Shown here piece after piece: positions 1 to 10,828 of a DNA stretch of 64,000 nucleotides. The position numbers and the translations under genes were made by a program. Position 1 is the stretch's first letter. Each line of letters starts with the position of its first letter. The DNA comes from Prosapia bicincta (Eukaryota; Arthropoda; Insecta; Hemiptera; Cercopidae): assembly GCA_036971475.1 (NCBI GenBank), contig JBAIZL010000002.1:127090533-127154532 (forward strand), written 5' to 3'. A model generated the notes under the pieces. It had not been told where the DNA came from, ran no database searches, and saw only the letters and a list, made by a program, of their open reading frames with translations.

Positions 1-60
1 ATTGGTAATATTATTAGTTCACCATTATTATACAATTTATAATTCAAAATTATTATGCAA

Positions 61-1625
61 TGTCGTACTGCCAATACGTTTTATCGAGCATATTGACATA
101 GTATTTTGTTTAATTGTTAATAGATATAATGGCCAGTTTCTTCTCTTTTTATATTGATTAATCAATTTTCCCATCTTCGTTGGACAATGTATATATACAA
201 ATCACAGTTTTGTTTTGCTCTTTTAATAATGAAATGATAGTATATTTTTCTTGAACCCCAGTGATACTAGTATTTACATTGCTGTTTCAATGAGACAAAA
301 AAATATTGTCTTATTTCTGTTATGTTTTTTTTCTGAATGTTTTTACAAGTGTTAGATTTGTTCCTCATGAAACACAAGGGCTAGTATAATATAGGCAAAA
401 CATGTGCTGCATTTTATAATATCCTTGTAGGTTTGAATGTTGAATCCTTGCTTATTTTTAAAATAACTTCCTTAGTTTTAATGCTGTAGACTCCATCTGG
501 AGACCATTCAAAAGGTCTTTCTAAGTACTTTAAAAAGTCTTCAATAGTTGCTTTCCGATAGTTGTATCAGTTTAATGTTATTTGACCTTGAGTTCTTGGA
601 TGTGAGTATTCACACACAAAACGATTCCTTTAACTAATTATAAATCTCTTTGGATTTCTTTTGCAATGTTTAATTGAAAAACAATCTCTTAATTTTTCTG
701 TTAACTTCAAAATTTTCAAAATATTTTCTTCTAATAACATACAGTTTTGTAGTTATTTGTAGAAAAAACATTTCAAAACCTACATTTGTTTTAAAAAATA
801 GACATTCTCAATCAATTTTCAACTAAACAACTATTGACTTATCAAAAAAAAAAAGATTATAAAATAATAATTGCTTAGAATTTGCCCCTCTGTCACTTCC
901 TGGGGTTATTTTTGATAAAAAATTTTCACCCCTGAAAAGGATTAGCATTCACCTCAATGGTAAAGCCTCTAGTCAGCACTGTGTCCCTTACAATATTAAA
1001 TATTTCTCATATTGTGGCCAACTTGTCTATGGGTCTAAGGAAGTTTATGAACACTCCTTACACGTCAGCAAGGTCACGGCATGAAGGTGTAGTTTCATAT
1101 CACAGGTTTATTGCAGCTTTCTTTTTCAAAAATGAAGTCCGGGCTACGGTGACTGTCACTTCAGCATGTTGAGATTTGTGATCGTTTGTTGCACCTAAAT
1201 TGAAAAATGTCTAACAATTTCAAGAAATCTAGATACAGCAAGATGGAGCACCGTTACTCACTGCCTGGCAATCAATTGTCACTGTCTTTTTAAAGCTGCT
1301 GAACAGGTATTTGGTAACAATATTGTTTGTTAATTTTTTAAAGAAACGGAAAATGGATGTTTTTAAAATACAAGTTAATTTAGGGTATTATTTTTATAAT
1401 TTGTATGTTTAATAAGAGTTACTAAGCCCAATTTTTAGGATAAAGAAGTTGTTTTTTAATTGTTTATATGAAAAATAAATTAATGTTTTATATCAATCAA
1501 GGATATCTAAGTAAATTGTTAAACATATTTTTTCCAAAATTTATACATGTATATGTTTTTATACCCAAACTTGATATACAAATTGAAATGTCCTCTTTTA
1601 CTATACAAATAAATTATTTTTCAAA
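61..1625. repeat. Intron 1 of zinc-finger gene copy A, paralogous to 48626-50210
   Basis: This AT-rich stretch aligns along its whole length with 48626-50210. In the 216 bp at 957-1172 I count 13 differences from 49520-49735, about 94% identity. There is no splice site or recognisable coding region. Copy B has a TA microsatellite at about 48750 where copy A has ordinary sequence. Given the matching downstream exons, this is intron 1 of the left gene copy, whose first coding exon lies outside the window. Seen: the alignment. Inferred: intron status. Confidence 0.8.
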
Positions 1626-1945
1626 TAGCAAGTGTTATGAAATATATAGGTCAAACATAAACAAATTTTAAAACTAGGGCTGAAGAACATTTTTCCCACG
1701 TTAAATATAACAAACCAGAAAAATCTGTGATGGCAAAACATTGTTTATAGGAAGAACACGAATTTAAAGAAGAGGATGTAACCCTGTTAAAAAACGTTGT
1801 TAAGTGTAGTGAATCGGATCTGTGGCAACACCTATTGTATAAATATGGAAGTTTAACCTTACTTTCACACTAGTTATAAGTTAGAGTTTGAAGTAATAAC
1901 ACTCACTGATGCTGATGATGACTTTGTCATTAAAACGCGTATGAG
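1626..1945 (+). mobile_element. Penelope-like element fragment (GIY-YIG endonuclease end)
   Basis: The + strand, with one frameshift near the start, reads the end of a PLE GIY-YIG endonuclease: KYIGQT, then R-A-E-E-H and a conserved tail ending near 1870. A stop lies inside it. Only the last ~75 codons remain. A structured 3' segment with a hammerhead-like motif follows at 1902-1945. Copy B lacks this fragment, so it inserted after the gene duplication or was lost from B. It sits between two partial copies of the same intron sequence (1237-1625 and 2198-2372 plus 11324-11545). Confidence 0.7.
1902..1945 (+). ncRNA. Hammerhead-ribozyme-like motif in PLE 3' end (degenerate)
   Basis: CTGATGA at 1912-1918 is followed by a 4-bp stem (TGAC/GTCA) with a TTT loop, then TTAAAACGCGTA where the core expects GAAAC plus a tiny stem III and GTA. 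Flanking ACTCA and TGAGT can pair as stem I. CTGATG is present twice in tandem in the core, and GAAA has become TAAA, so it is probably inactive. PLEs are known to carry hammerhead motifs in their terminal repeats. The fold was drawn by eye. Confidence 0.45.
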
Positions 1946-2197
1946 TAGATAAATGATTAATTTGTGTTTTGTGTATGAATTTATTTGTTTTAACATTACC
2001 TCACAACCTAAGCTCAAAGAATATTTGTAAACCATAAATTATTCACTAATAACCAATATAACTCAAATTATTGTGCATGTAATGTAAAATCAAAGTTTAA
2101 GAATTTAATGAGTTCTTGTCAATATAGCAACAAATGAGGGGGTCCTCGAACATTCTTTTTGGGAACCATTGTACTATTTTCTGAGTTAAAAAAATAT

Positions 2198-2372
2198 GCA
2201 AGATGGAGCACCATTGCACACTGCCTTACAATCAATTGTCACTCTCTTTTTAAAGCTGCTGAACAGGTATTTGGTAACAATATTGTTTGTTAATTGTTTA
2301 AAGAAATTGAAAAAGAATTTTTTTAAAATACAAGTTAATTTAGGGTATTATTTTTATAATTTGTATGTTTAA
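2198..2372. repeat. Second partial copy of 1240-1410 intron sequence
   Basis: The stretch beginning caagatggagcacc repeats 1240-1410 of the same intron. It continues on the far side of the Harbinger insertion at 11324-11545, which matches 1420-1620. So copy A holds a ~390-bp tandem duplication bracketing the PLE fragment; copy B has a single copy. Confidence 0.75.
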
Positions 2373-2375
2373 TAA

Positions 2376-2412
2376 GGCCCGGTGCACATGAGCTTGAAAG
2401 TAATCGGGAAGT
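2376..2412 (+). repeat. Harbinger left terminal inverted repeat
   Basis: About 35 bp pairs with 11284-11320 with a few mismatches, starting exactly after the TAA duplication. Confidence 0.9.
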
Positions 2413-2840
2413 ACATTGGGAGTAATGGGACGCAGATAGCTATCGGATAGCCTCGGCCTATCTCGATAGGTACAGGACTGACGCAGGTTTCTCCTCCTAT
2501 CTTGGCGTCAATTCTATCGCCATCGTTCCACAAGTACACAGTGGCTAATGGGACAATGCACATGGACCGCAGCTTACTTTCTATCTGTGCCATTTTATCA
2601 GGTAAGTTTTCGATAATATAATTACTAATTTCATATTATTTATATGTTTAACTTTAAATATGATTGAATAACCAATTGACATCAATGTATAACATTAATA
2701 TTCATTAGGTTGATAATTTGTTATTAATATCAATGATGATTTATAGTTTTAAATATTAATCTGTAATAGTTACTAATCATTTTGTTTAATATCATATTTA
2801 TATTTATTTATATATATTTTAGTAATTAAATCTATCAGCC

Positions 2841-3030
2841 ATGGAGAGTGAAGATTTGGACGTGGATGTAGAATTGTTTATAGAGGAAATTAAACAACAT
2901 AGGACAATATGGGATGTGCGAAGCAAAGAGTATAAAGACAGGGAAAAAAAGCTATCGGCTTAGGAGGATATCTGCAAAAACATGATTTTAGATTTTCAAA
3001 CAAAATTAGAAGAAGAAAGAAATGCAATAA
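2841..3030 (+). pseudogene. Harbinger MADF-BESS accessory gene, exon 1
   Basis: ATG at 2841 opens an acidic N-terminus followed by the first half of a MADF DNA-binding domain: F-I-E-E-I-K, then the hallmark IWDVRSKEYKDREKK. The next conserved Trp codon is TAG (LSA*EDIC), a nonsense change. The exon ends in phase 1 at a consensus donor GTAAGT (3031). The matching exon is 6.9 kb away at 9900. MADF proteins act with Harbinger transposases, probably as the DNA-binding or nuclear-import partner known for Myb-like proteins in this superfamily; that role is inferred here. Confidence 0.8.
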
Positions 3031-3124
3031 GTAAGTAGACTACATAATTATTTATTCACATTAAACATAAACATTTTTAGGTTCATTATCTATATTTATC
3101 GGTTTTATAATGTAATAATTTTCT

Positions 3125-4021
3125 TTATATAAATTTATCTTGCCAAGCCACTCGTCCAACTTTGCTTTCAAAATAGTTTGCATATCCATTTCTAATTGCA
3201 TTCACAACAGGACCAGACCTCGATATTGCCTGGTCAGTATTTGTATAATTCGTTGTTTCTTCGAGCCCTGTAATCAACAATGTTTGTGTGAAATTATACC
3301 CATCTCTTTGATGTACGTAATTGTGAAGAAGACAGCAAGTCTTGACTATTTTTACGGCAAAATTTGTTTTTACATTTATTGGGCAGTGAAAAATTTTCCA
3401 TTTGTTAGAAAAAAGTCTAAAAGAGCATTCAATGTATCGGCGGGCTCTGCTTAGGCAGTAGTAAAAATCCTCTTTGTTTTTGACAACAATCTTCCCTTGT
3501 ACGGTCGCAATACATGAGTAGAAAGCCCAAATGCATCGTCTCCTATAAAGACGTAAGGAAGATTTGGGTTTTGGGTACCTGTTATTGGTGTATCTGATGG
3601 TATTTGCAAAGATTCATCCATCAGTTGTTTATAGAAAGAAGAGTTTTGAAATACAGTACCATCACTCTCACTACCAAACGATCCAACATCTATGTAAATA
3701 AAATTGTAATTTGAATCAACCACTGCAAATAGCACTACAGAAAAAAAAATTTTGTAATTGTAGTACAACGACCCACTTTTGGTTGGTTTAATTATTCTAA
3801 CATGTTTTCTTCCAGCGCGCCTAAACAATGAGGAAAGTTAGTTTTTTTTTGAAAATCAGAAGAAATCTGTAACCATCTTTCAGTACTGAAAGGAGAAAAA
3901 CACTCCTCTTTTAAAATTTGCCACGTGACTGCAAAATTTTCGTACAATTTTACATATTGTTGAATGTCCAATTCGATAAGAATAATGAAGGTCTTTGAAG
4001 CTACATCCGCTACCAAAATAT
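3125..4021 (-). pseudogene. PIF/Harbinger transposase, exon 2 (catalytic domain)
   Basis: Read on the minus strand, an acceptor (gttgtag) precedes 4021 and the exon continues exon 1 in frame (codon AG+A). It gives GSGCSFKDLHYSYRIG, then the DDE_Tnp_4 core: NFPHCLGAL before the first catalytic Asp, VVDSNY carrying the second, GDDAF, and RRYIE carrying the Glu. It ends at a TAA at 3125-3127. One base is missing at the codon for the first catalytic Asp (about 3830), and another frameshift lies near 3455, so the enzyme is dead. The exon sits inside the intron of the opposite-strand MADF gene. Confidence 0.85.
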
Positions 4022-4055
4022 CTACAACAGAAACAATTGAATCGCTTATATATAT

Positions 4056-4216
4056 ATAATTAATAAATTAAAAATATTTCATGAACAAGAATACTTTTAA
4101 TGAATATATTTATTCATTAATTTAATATATTTAATATAATTTAATATATTTATTAAGAATAAATATATTCATTAAAAGTATTCTTGTTTATGAAATATTT
4201 TTAATTTATTAACTAT
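4056..4216. repeat. Fold-back hairpin repeat (160 bp)
   Basis: The arm at about 4060-4120 (ataaattaaaaatatttcat then gaacaagaatacttttaatg) is repeated in reverse complement at 4155-4212. The same hairpin occurs at 58135-58280, and half of it at 6655-6700. AT-rich, non-coding and mobile-looking. Confidence 0.75.
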
Positions 4217-4244
4217 ATTACAAGAAAACATATCACCATATTTA

Positions 4245-4248
<4 letters not shown>

Positions 4249-4293
<45 letters not shown>
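4249..4293. repeat. (TA)n microsatellite
   Basis: Pure alternating TA between the two fold-back repeats. Confidence 0.95.
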
Positions 4294-4296
<3 letters not shown>

Positions 4297-4515
4297 GTCA
4301 ATAAATTACTATTGTAAATACTTTTATCCACCACTAAGTACAATAATTTTACCTTGTTGTGATGAGGCACCTTTCGGTCACTTGACCATTGTCGAATCAC
4401 TCTAGTGGTGCATAAAAGTGTTGCACTTAGTTCACTCTAGTGTTGCACTTAGTGGTGGATAAACGTATTTACAGTAGTAATTTATCAACTTCATAAAGTC
4501 AGTGCAACGGAAAAA
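4294..4515. repeat. Imperfect palindromic MITE, older copy of 58405-58622
   Basis: tatgaagtcaataaattact on the left is mirrored by tagtaatttatcaacttcat on the right. Inside, a gtgatgaggcacctttcggt block and ccattgtcgaatcact match the nearly perfect palindrome at 58405-58622. The right arm is rearranged here, with a repeated cactctagtgttgcacttag. Confidence 0.7.
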
Positions 4516-4533
4516 AATGAACAACGTAAAATA

Positions 4534-4536
<3 letters not shown>

Positions 4537-4602
<66 letters not shown>
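4537..4602. repeat. (TA)n microsatellite, left flank of PLE
   Basis: Pure TA tract. The tract at 6607-6653 lies on the other side of the PLE, so the element appears to have inserted into a TA array. Confidence 0.95.
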
Positions 4603-4605
<3 letters not shown>

Positions 4606-6603
4606 TTAGTTTTGGTTGGTAAAGATTATTTAGATTTTTTGGACTAGGAGACTGACAGACTTACCTTGGTAAGAGTCCACACTGTAGTCTTGAAATAGAA
4701 ACACATAAAAGCACTTAAACAATGATATATTTCAACCACACAGTGGTCTTTGTCAATCGAAGAGAAAACACACAAAAAACAAAAAAAGAAATATGAGAGA
4801 ATGAAATAAAATAAATATAAGTTGTAACCACAGATTGTGTAGAGTAGAAATCAGATGCACAGATTAAAGATATATATTGTTTCCATGAGCATATGAGTGA
4901 TTATAGTTTATATAAGTCTGTCAGGGGAAAAGAGATAAGGCTATTAGGAGAAAAAAAAATAATAATAATAAAAAAAAAATTAATAAAAAATGAATGGATT
5001 TATCTGATGTTGAGGTTAGGGGATTCTCTGGACTTGGTATACCACTGGTATGATAGTTCCCACCTTCTCAGTTCTGAGGGATTGCAATCAGGGGGGAGTG
5101 ATTTAATTATTTTTGTGGTATAGCAGTCATCAAAAGTTGTGATGTTGTGACTCGCAGCATGTTGAGCTGTTGGTCTATCCATATTCATAATTTTAACATC
5201 ATGTCTGTGGCCATTCATTCTGATATTCAGACCATCTGTGGTCAGGCCTATGTACTGTGCTGAGCAAAGTTTACATTGTAGCTGGTATATGACATTTTTC
5301 GATGTACAATTATGATGACCCTGTATTTTGAAGACCATTTTTGTTGTTTGGCTGTTGAAACTATTTGCTGAGGGGTGTATTGGACACGTCTTGCATCTAG
5401 CTCTATTGCATGGGAAGGAGCCATGAGGAAGTTTGTGTAGTTTCTCTGCATCAGGGTCTGGTAGTTTAGGATGTACTAGGATGTTTTTCAAGTTGGGAGG
5501 TTGCTTGAACCAAATTTGCGGTGGATCGGTGAAAAGATTTTTGGTGTGGACGGAAGCTTGAAGAATTTTGAAGCCATCTCTCAATATCTTGTTGAGTTTA
5601 TGTAGACCAGAATGGTAGTCTGTTATTAAAGACAGTTTATTTTGTTCTGTTTGTGGTTTATGGTGAACCGAGGATTGTGCTGAATGAATTTGGTTTTCAA
5701 TGAGTTTTTTTGGGTATCCTCTTCTCTGGAAGGCTGTTGATATCTTTCTATTAAAATCTTCCAATTCCCTATCATTCGAACAGATTCTCTTACCCCTGAT
5801 TGCTTGATTGTATAGAATGGATCGTTTTATGTTTATTGGGTGGTTGCTGTCGAAATGGAGATATTGTAGGTGGTTTGTCGGTTTGATGTGAATTCCTGTG
5901 TTGATATTTTCATTCTAGAGTGTTACCTCTACATCCAAAAAGGTGATGGCTGGTGTAGATTTCTCCCAGGTAAATTGAAGTGTGGAGAATTGTGTCAGGC
6001 TGTTTAAAAATGCCTCAAGTGTTGAAGCACCCTGTGTCCAAATTAGGAAGATGTCATCTATATATTTATACCAACATAACGGCTGGTGTGTTTGTGTCTT
6101 TAGAAAACTTTCTTCCAACAATCCCATGTACAGATTTGCGTACGATGGTGCCATTCTGGTGCCCATTGCTGTTCCCTTAATTTGAAGGTAGTTCCTTCCC
6201 TCAAACTGAAAGTTGTTCTTCTCGAGGATGAACCTGGTCAGGTTCACAAGAAAAGGTGTAGTGGGAGAAGGCTTGCCTGGGCGTTTGTTTAGAAAATTCT
6301 CTATTGCAGATAGGCCGTGTGCATGAGGGATGTTGGTATAGAGAGAGGTGACATCTATGGTGACCAAAATAGTTACCGGGGGTAGAGGTACAGATATTTG
6401 TGAGAGTCGATCTATGAAATGATTGGTGTCCTGGGTATGTGATGGAAGGTTCTTTACTAAGGGTTGAAGGTGTGAGTCGACACCGTTTGACAAAGACCAC
6501 TGTGTGGTTGAAATATATCATTGTTTAAGTGCTTTTATGTGTTTCTATTTCAAGACTACAGTGTGGACTCTTACCAAGGTAAGTCTGTCAGTCTCCTAGT
6601 CCA

Positions 6604-6606
<3 letters not shown>
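4602..6606 (-). mobile_element. Penelope-like retroelement with inverted terminal repeats, 5'-truncated
   Basis: The minus strand encodes the RT and GIY-YIG endonuclease at 6493-5000. About 125 bp at the left (4640-4765) is repeated in inverted orientation at the right (6483-6603), both containing the family signature ctgacagacttaccttggta. Inverted terminal copies at the 5' end are typical of PLE insertions. Both sides are TA microsatellite. The 3' segment is related to the ends of the palindromic element at 59101-59694. It is nested in the Harbinger element. Confidence 0.88.
5000..6493 (-). pseudogene. PLE reverse transcriptase/GIY-YIG endonuclease (one in-frame stop)
   Basis: A single frame of about 497 codons is interrupted by one TAG at 5912-5914. 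Part one (6493-5915) has the RT core: TIDVTSLYTNIP, GTAMGTRMAPSYANLYMG, and the active-site YIDDIF. Part two (5911-5000) has a Cys-rich linker (C-X3-R-C-K-T-C) and the GIY-YIG nuclease (VIYQLQCKLC, then YIGLT). PLE proteins usually run ~700-900 residues, so the N-terminal part of the RT is missing by 5' truncation at the inverted repeat. Its function was target-primed reverse transcription with a GIY-YIG nick. This is the best preserved PLE protein in the window; no frameshift was seen. Confidence 0.9.

Positions 6607-6653
<47 letters not shown>
6607..6653. repeat. (TA)n microsatellite, right flank of PLE
   Basis: Pure TA tract directly after the PLE end (tccaatca), followed by half of the hairpin repeat seen at 4056-4216. 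Confidence 0.95.
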
Positions 6654-6655
<2 letters not shown>

Positions 6656-6847
6656 GAATAAATTTAAAATATTTCAAATACAAGAATACTTTTAATACAT
6701 AAATTTTTCCAAAGCTTTTTGAGCTTTCAAAGCTGTTTATTTCATGTTTTCTCTGTTTTCTTATTATGTTATTACTTAATTTATCTATAGTTTTGTCATA
6801 AGATCATTAGTTTGTAACTTTTGTTTAATTTGATAAATTTGCGAGTA

Positions 6848-9322
6848 CAGTACAGTCTCACTAATCCGGACTTGATGGGACCGGACCCGGTCCGGATCAA
6901 CGAAAGTCCGGATTAGACGGAAAAAGCCAAACAAATGCATACAATATGTGTTTTAGGCGGGAAAACATATTGAAATTGTAGTTTTAGTGAAATTGAGGCC
7001 TAAATATAGCTTACAGTACAGTATTTCATAGCTTATGTAGCAAAAAATCCTATAATTATAACAGAAAAGTCATGACATAAATAAATATCTAAGCACCTTT
7101 CTCGTTGAATAAAAGTATTCACATAAAGTTATTTACACTATACTGTATAAACGCACAAAAAACTCAAACAAAAATGAAACTGAAACAAAAACAAACTTTA
7201 AAAAACTTAGTGAAAAAAGTCTGTAATGTTCTTTTGTTTTAACGATGAATGACGTCGTTTCACAGTACGATCTCGTAGGCGTTTCAAGGTCAGTAGCTCC
7301 GCAGTTGACGTATCACTTTGTTTCTCAAAGTAAGTCATCAACCCCTCCAGCATTGCAGCCGCCTCATCATGAGTTAGGCTGACAGGTTCGTCTGTGTAGT
7401 CTTCCTCTTCCGAGCTGTCATTTTCTGCGTTTGCAGTGCACACCACGACGATTTCGTCCTCGTTGAGCACTTGATGACCAATGTCATTATCACTGATAAT
7501 CCACTCGGAAATATCAGTGTCTTTCAACTCGGCACAACCCTCCAATTGTTGAAAAATCTGAACAAATTCATTGTCGTCATTAGTAGGTTGACTGTCAGAT
7601 TTTCCACTTTCCTGTGGCATTTCAGGCCACAATTTTTTCCAGCTTTTTTGTAGTGTAGACGGTTGAATTTCCTCCCACGATTCTGCAGCCATATAAATGA
7701 CATCCTTTATAGTCACTTTTTTAAGATTTTCAATAAATTTTGTAGCTGGATCTGCTTCTTGTTGTTCCAAAAGCGATAAAATTAACTTTTTCCTATATCG
7801 CCGTTTTATCGCTTCGATCACGCCCTGATCCATCGGCTGAATGAGAGCCGTTACGTTAGGAGGAAGAAATTTAACAAAAATGTCACCTTGACGCAATTCT
7901 TCTTCATTTGGGTGGCATGGGGCATTATCAATTAGTAAAACCGCTTTTCGAGGGAGTTTTTTCTCTTTTAAAAACTTTTCTGTTGTTGGAACAAAGTTTT
8001 CAAAAAACCAGTCCTTAAAAATTTGACTGTTCATCCACGCTGATTTTTGGAACTTGTATTGGGCCGGTAGAACACTTAAATTTACATTTTTAAAAACCCT
8101 AGGCTTTGCGGATTTCTCTATCACCAAAAGTGGAAATTTTAGATCGCCAGAAGCATTACTGCAGGGCAGCAAAGTCATACGTTCTTTCTTAACTTTATGG
8201 CCTTTTGCTACTGAATCTAATTTGGAAGCTAAAGTTTTTTTTGGGAACATTTTATAATTTAATCCAGTTTCGTCAGCGTTGAACACCTGACAAGGTTGTA
8301 AGTTTTCATCTCTGAAAAACTTGCCAAATTTGTCTTTGAATTTTTCACTTGCATCACTGTCACCTGACAAAATTTCACCACTTATTCCGAGTTGACGGAT
8401 GCCGTGTCGTTCCTTCCACCGTGACAGCCATCCCACACTGGCAGTAAAATTAGGGTCTCCTTTTAACTTTTCATTCAGTTTCAGCGCGATCGTTTGCAAA
8501 TTTACACCCGATAAAGGAACACCCTGTTCCCGTTGTTGGCAAAACCAAACATACAAAGCATCATCTAGGGTTTCATTTTTTGGTTTTTTTAAAGTGCTTC
8601 TGCCGCCTAAACTGTCTTTACTAACCATTTTTGCACAAAAATCTTCAATTTCCTGTCGCTTTTTTTCCAATCGGAAACAGTTTGTTTTCCCACACCTAAC
8701 TCTTTTGCAATTTTAATAAGCGATTCACCTCCATCAATACGAAACAAAGCTTGGAGTTTTTGTTCCATTGTCACTGTCACTGACTTACGTTTAGTCGCCA
8801 TTTTCACTGAACACTGAACGAGACGTAAATAAAAAACACAGATCAATATCGCACTAGAATTAAATGACAACTGAGCAGATATCTTGCGAGAAGCAGGAAA
8901 AGTGGCATCTGTCCGACAAAACAACTGACCTGACGCCAGACGGATAGACTGTTTATCCGTTTAGTCAGCGGTCCTTTATCTTTTGTTTATCGCAAGATGT
9001 CTCTGATGTCACGTACGTTGTAGTGTTGGGTGATCTAATTTGTATATATTTTTTCAAAGAAGTTTTTTCTACTTTAGTAGGCAAAAGAAACAAACAAGTG
9101 GTACACCTATTTCATATTTTAATGAATAAATTATATTATTTGAGTATTAAAGTAGGAAAACCCCTTTGAAAAATAACAAATATAGACGTATAAAAATAAA
9201 TATTTTTGTGGACAGCAGACTGATTGTGCACTGTAAAATACTATAACTAAACAAAACTTTTGGGCCGTCCGGATTAGCCGGAGGTCCGGATCATCGGAGA
9301 CCGGATTAGCGAGACTGTACTG
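6848..9322 (-). mobile_element. pogo/Tigger-like Tc1-mariner transposon
   Basis: Ends are CAGTACAGTCTCACTAATCC at the left and the complement of CAGTACAGTCTCGCTAATCC at the right, with a TA duplication at 6846-6847 and 9323-9324. Extra inner repeats of the GTCCGGAT type occur near both ends. The 2,475-bp length and single transposase gene fit a complete pogo-type element. It is nested in the Harbinger element. The ends are intact, so a related transposase could still move it. Confidence 0.93.
7207..8801 (-). pseudogene. pogo-type transposase (CENP-B HTH, DDE_1), one frameshift
   Basis: ATG at 8801 starts a CENP-B-type N-terminal helix-turn-helix (EQKLQALFRIDGGES, GVGKQTVSDW). A one-base length change in a run of seven A at about 8665 shifts frame; the next 487 codons are open. 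They hold the second HTH (WLSRWKERHGI) and a DDE_1 catalytic core with three Asp: NADETGLNYK, LLIDNAPCHP and QPMDQGVIEA. The C-terminus ends QKNITDFF, a perfect PCNA-interacting (PIP) box; pogo transposase is known to bind PCNA this way. About 540 residues would be full length. The single homopolymer indel could be real or a sequencing error. Confidence 0.9.
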
Positions 9323-9538
9323 TATTGTTTTATGTGTGTATGATTAGGTTTGTTATTTTTAATGAATTTGATTATTTCATGTGATGTTTTAATTCGCTGT
9401 CTATATTTAAACAAAAGGATATTAATATTATTAAATTTTTCTTCCCATTTTGTTTTATTCATAACAATAGCTAGTTTTAAATGTAATTTATAAATCTCAA
9501 TAGTTATTTCATTTTAAAACATATCACCATATTTTATT

Positions 9539-9540
<2 letters not shown>

Positions 9541-9581
<41 letters not shown>
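9541..9581. repeat. (TA)n microsatellite
   Basis: Pure TA, preceded by aacatatcaccatatttta, a phrase that also precedes the TA tract at 4249 and occurs inverted at 58112. Confidence 0.95.
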
Positions 9582-9586
<5 letters not shown>

Positions 9587-9899
9587 CTCAAAATTAAATT
9601 TTTATATCTTTTAAAATTTTTACAAATATTTTATAAACATATTAGAAAATTTAAAGGAGGAGTTAAATAGAGTTTGTTAAACAGAAAAATCACATTAATT
9701 TTAATCTTATCCTCATTTGTGATGCTGAAACGGATTTAGGCCAAATTTCAGCTCGATTAGACCATTTTTAAAGATTTGTGGCAAGACAAATAGCTATAAT
9801 GTTTTTTCAAAAATATCTGAAGCCTTTAATAATGTGATATTATTATCAAATATATTAGTTTCAAACAAAGAAACAAAAAATTTTCTTTGTTTGTTCCAG

Positions 9900-10640
9900 T
9901 TAAAAAGCTCACAATTAAATGGAAAAATATCAAAGACAACTATTCAAGAAGCAAAAGGAAATAGAAAGTCTCCGGACAACCGCCGGCTGTAGGTCGAAGA
10001 TATATTTACGATAAGCACCTGTCCTTTTTACACGAATCGATGGCTTTGGCTACCACTCAGTCTTCAGCTGAAGAACCAAGCCTTGTCTCTCCTATGTCTC
10101 AAGGAGGCCATAATGAAAAGACGGACACATTGCTTTTGAGTGACCTTCCTACTACTACACCAACATCTAGCAGGACACCTGTTAGATGACAGCAGGAATT
10201 GGAATCATCACTAATTAATTTCATGAATACGCCAGTAGTTGTCAAGCCACCAGATCCCAATAGGTTATTTTTCGAATCTTTAATCCCTCCAAAGTTTTAC
10301 AGAAGACCAAACTCTACAATTTAAGGGTGGGGTTATAGAGTTAATAAGGCAAATAAAAAGCCAATTTATACCACCAGAACAAACAACTGTGTTTAATCCG
10401 CTAATACCACAGCTCTTCTCTGGGAACCGTTTTCTGCAGCAAAATTTATTTATCACCTCTGCAACGCCAACAACCAAGGCAATATTCCCAACCGATAAAT
10501 TTCCCCTCGCCTCAACAAATTGCACCAGGTAACTCGATGCAAGTCCACAATTCACCAATGGCAAGTCCGAGTATAATTGAGAATAGGCCGACAACACAAA
10601 CTTCGCCTTCCACTGAATCCTACACTTACGACTAATGATA
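9900..10640 (+). pseudogene. Harbinger MADF-BESS accessory gene, exon 2
   Basis: A strong acceptor (ttgtttgttccag, AG at 9898-9899) precedes this exon, and the phase fits exon 1 (A + TT). It gives the second half of the MADF domain (KWKNIKDNYSRSKRK), then GRRYIYDKHLSFL, a Ser/Thr-rich linker, and a BESS-like motif (DPNRLFFESLIP, then QSFTEDQTLQFKGGV after a frameshift near 10290). In-frame stops at about 9965 and 10188 mark it as dead. It lies within the intron of the opposite-strand transposase gene. Confidence 0.75.
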
Positions 10641-10828
10641 ATATACACAAAATATAAACTTTTGTCCCCCCCCCTAACTATAATTTTTATTTGTGTTGTA
10701 ATTATTATTCCTGTTGTTCCATTTTCATTTTCTTAGAGTTATTTAATTTTAAAAATTGTAAATAATTGTAATTTTGGTAATAAATATTCTAAGAACAAGT
10801 AAGAATTGTTATTTATTTATAAACTTAC

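Noticed and set aside
957..1172. 71-codon open frame kept in both gene copies (also 49520-49735)
   Set aside because: Of 13 base differences, most change the amino acid, with no sign of purifying selection; no splice sites or motifs. Ordinary intron sequence.
2369..2593. 74-codon minus-strand frame at the Harbinger left end
   Set aside because: Covers the terminal inverted repeat and has no homology to transposase.
4638..4690. Hammerhead in the ctgacagacttacc terminal segment of the PLE
   Set aside because: The CTGANGA core does not fit (CTGACAG) and no GAAA follows the CTTACC/GGTAAG hairpin.
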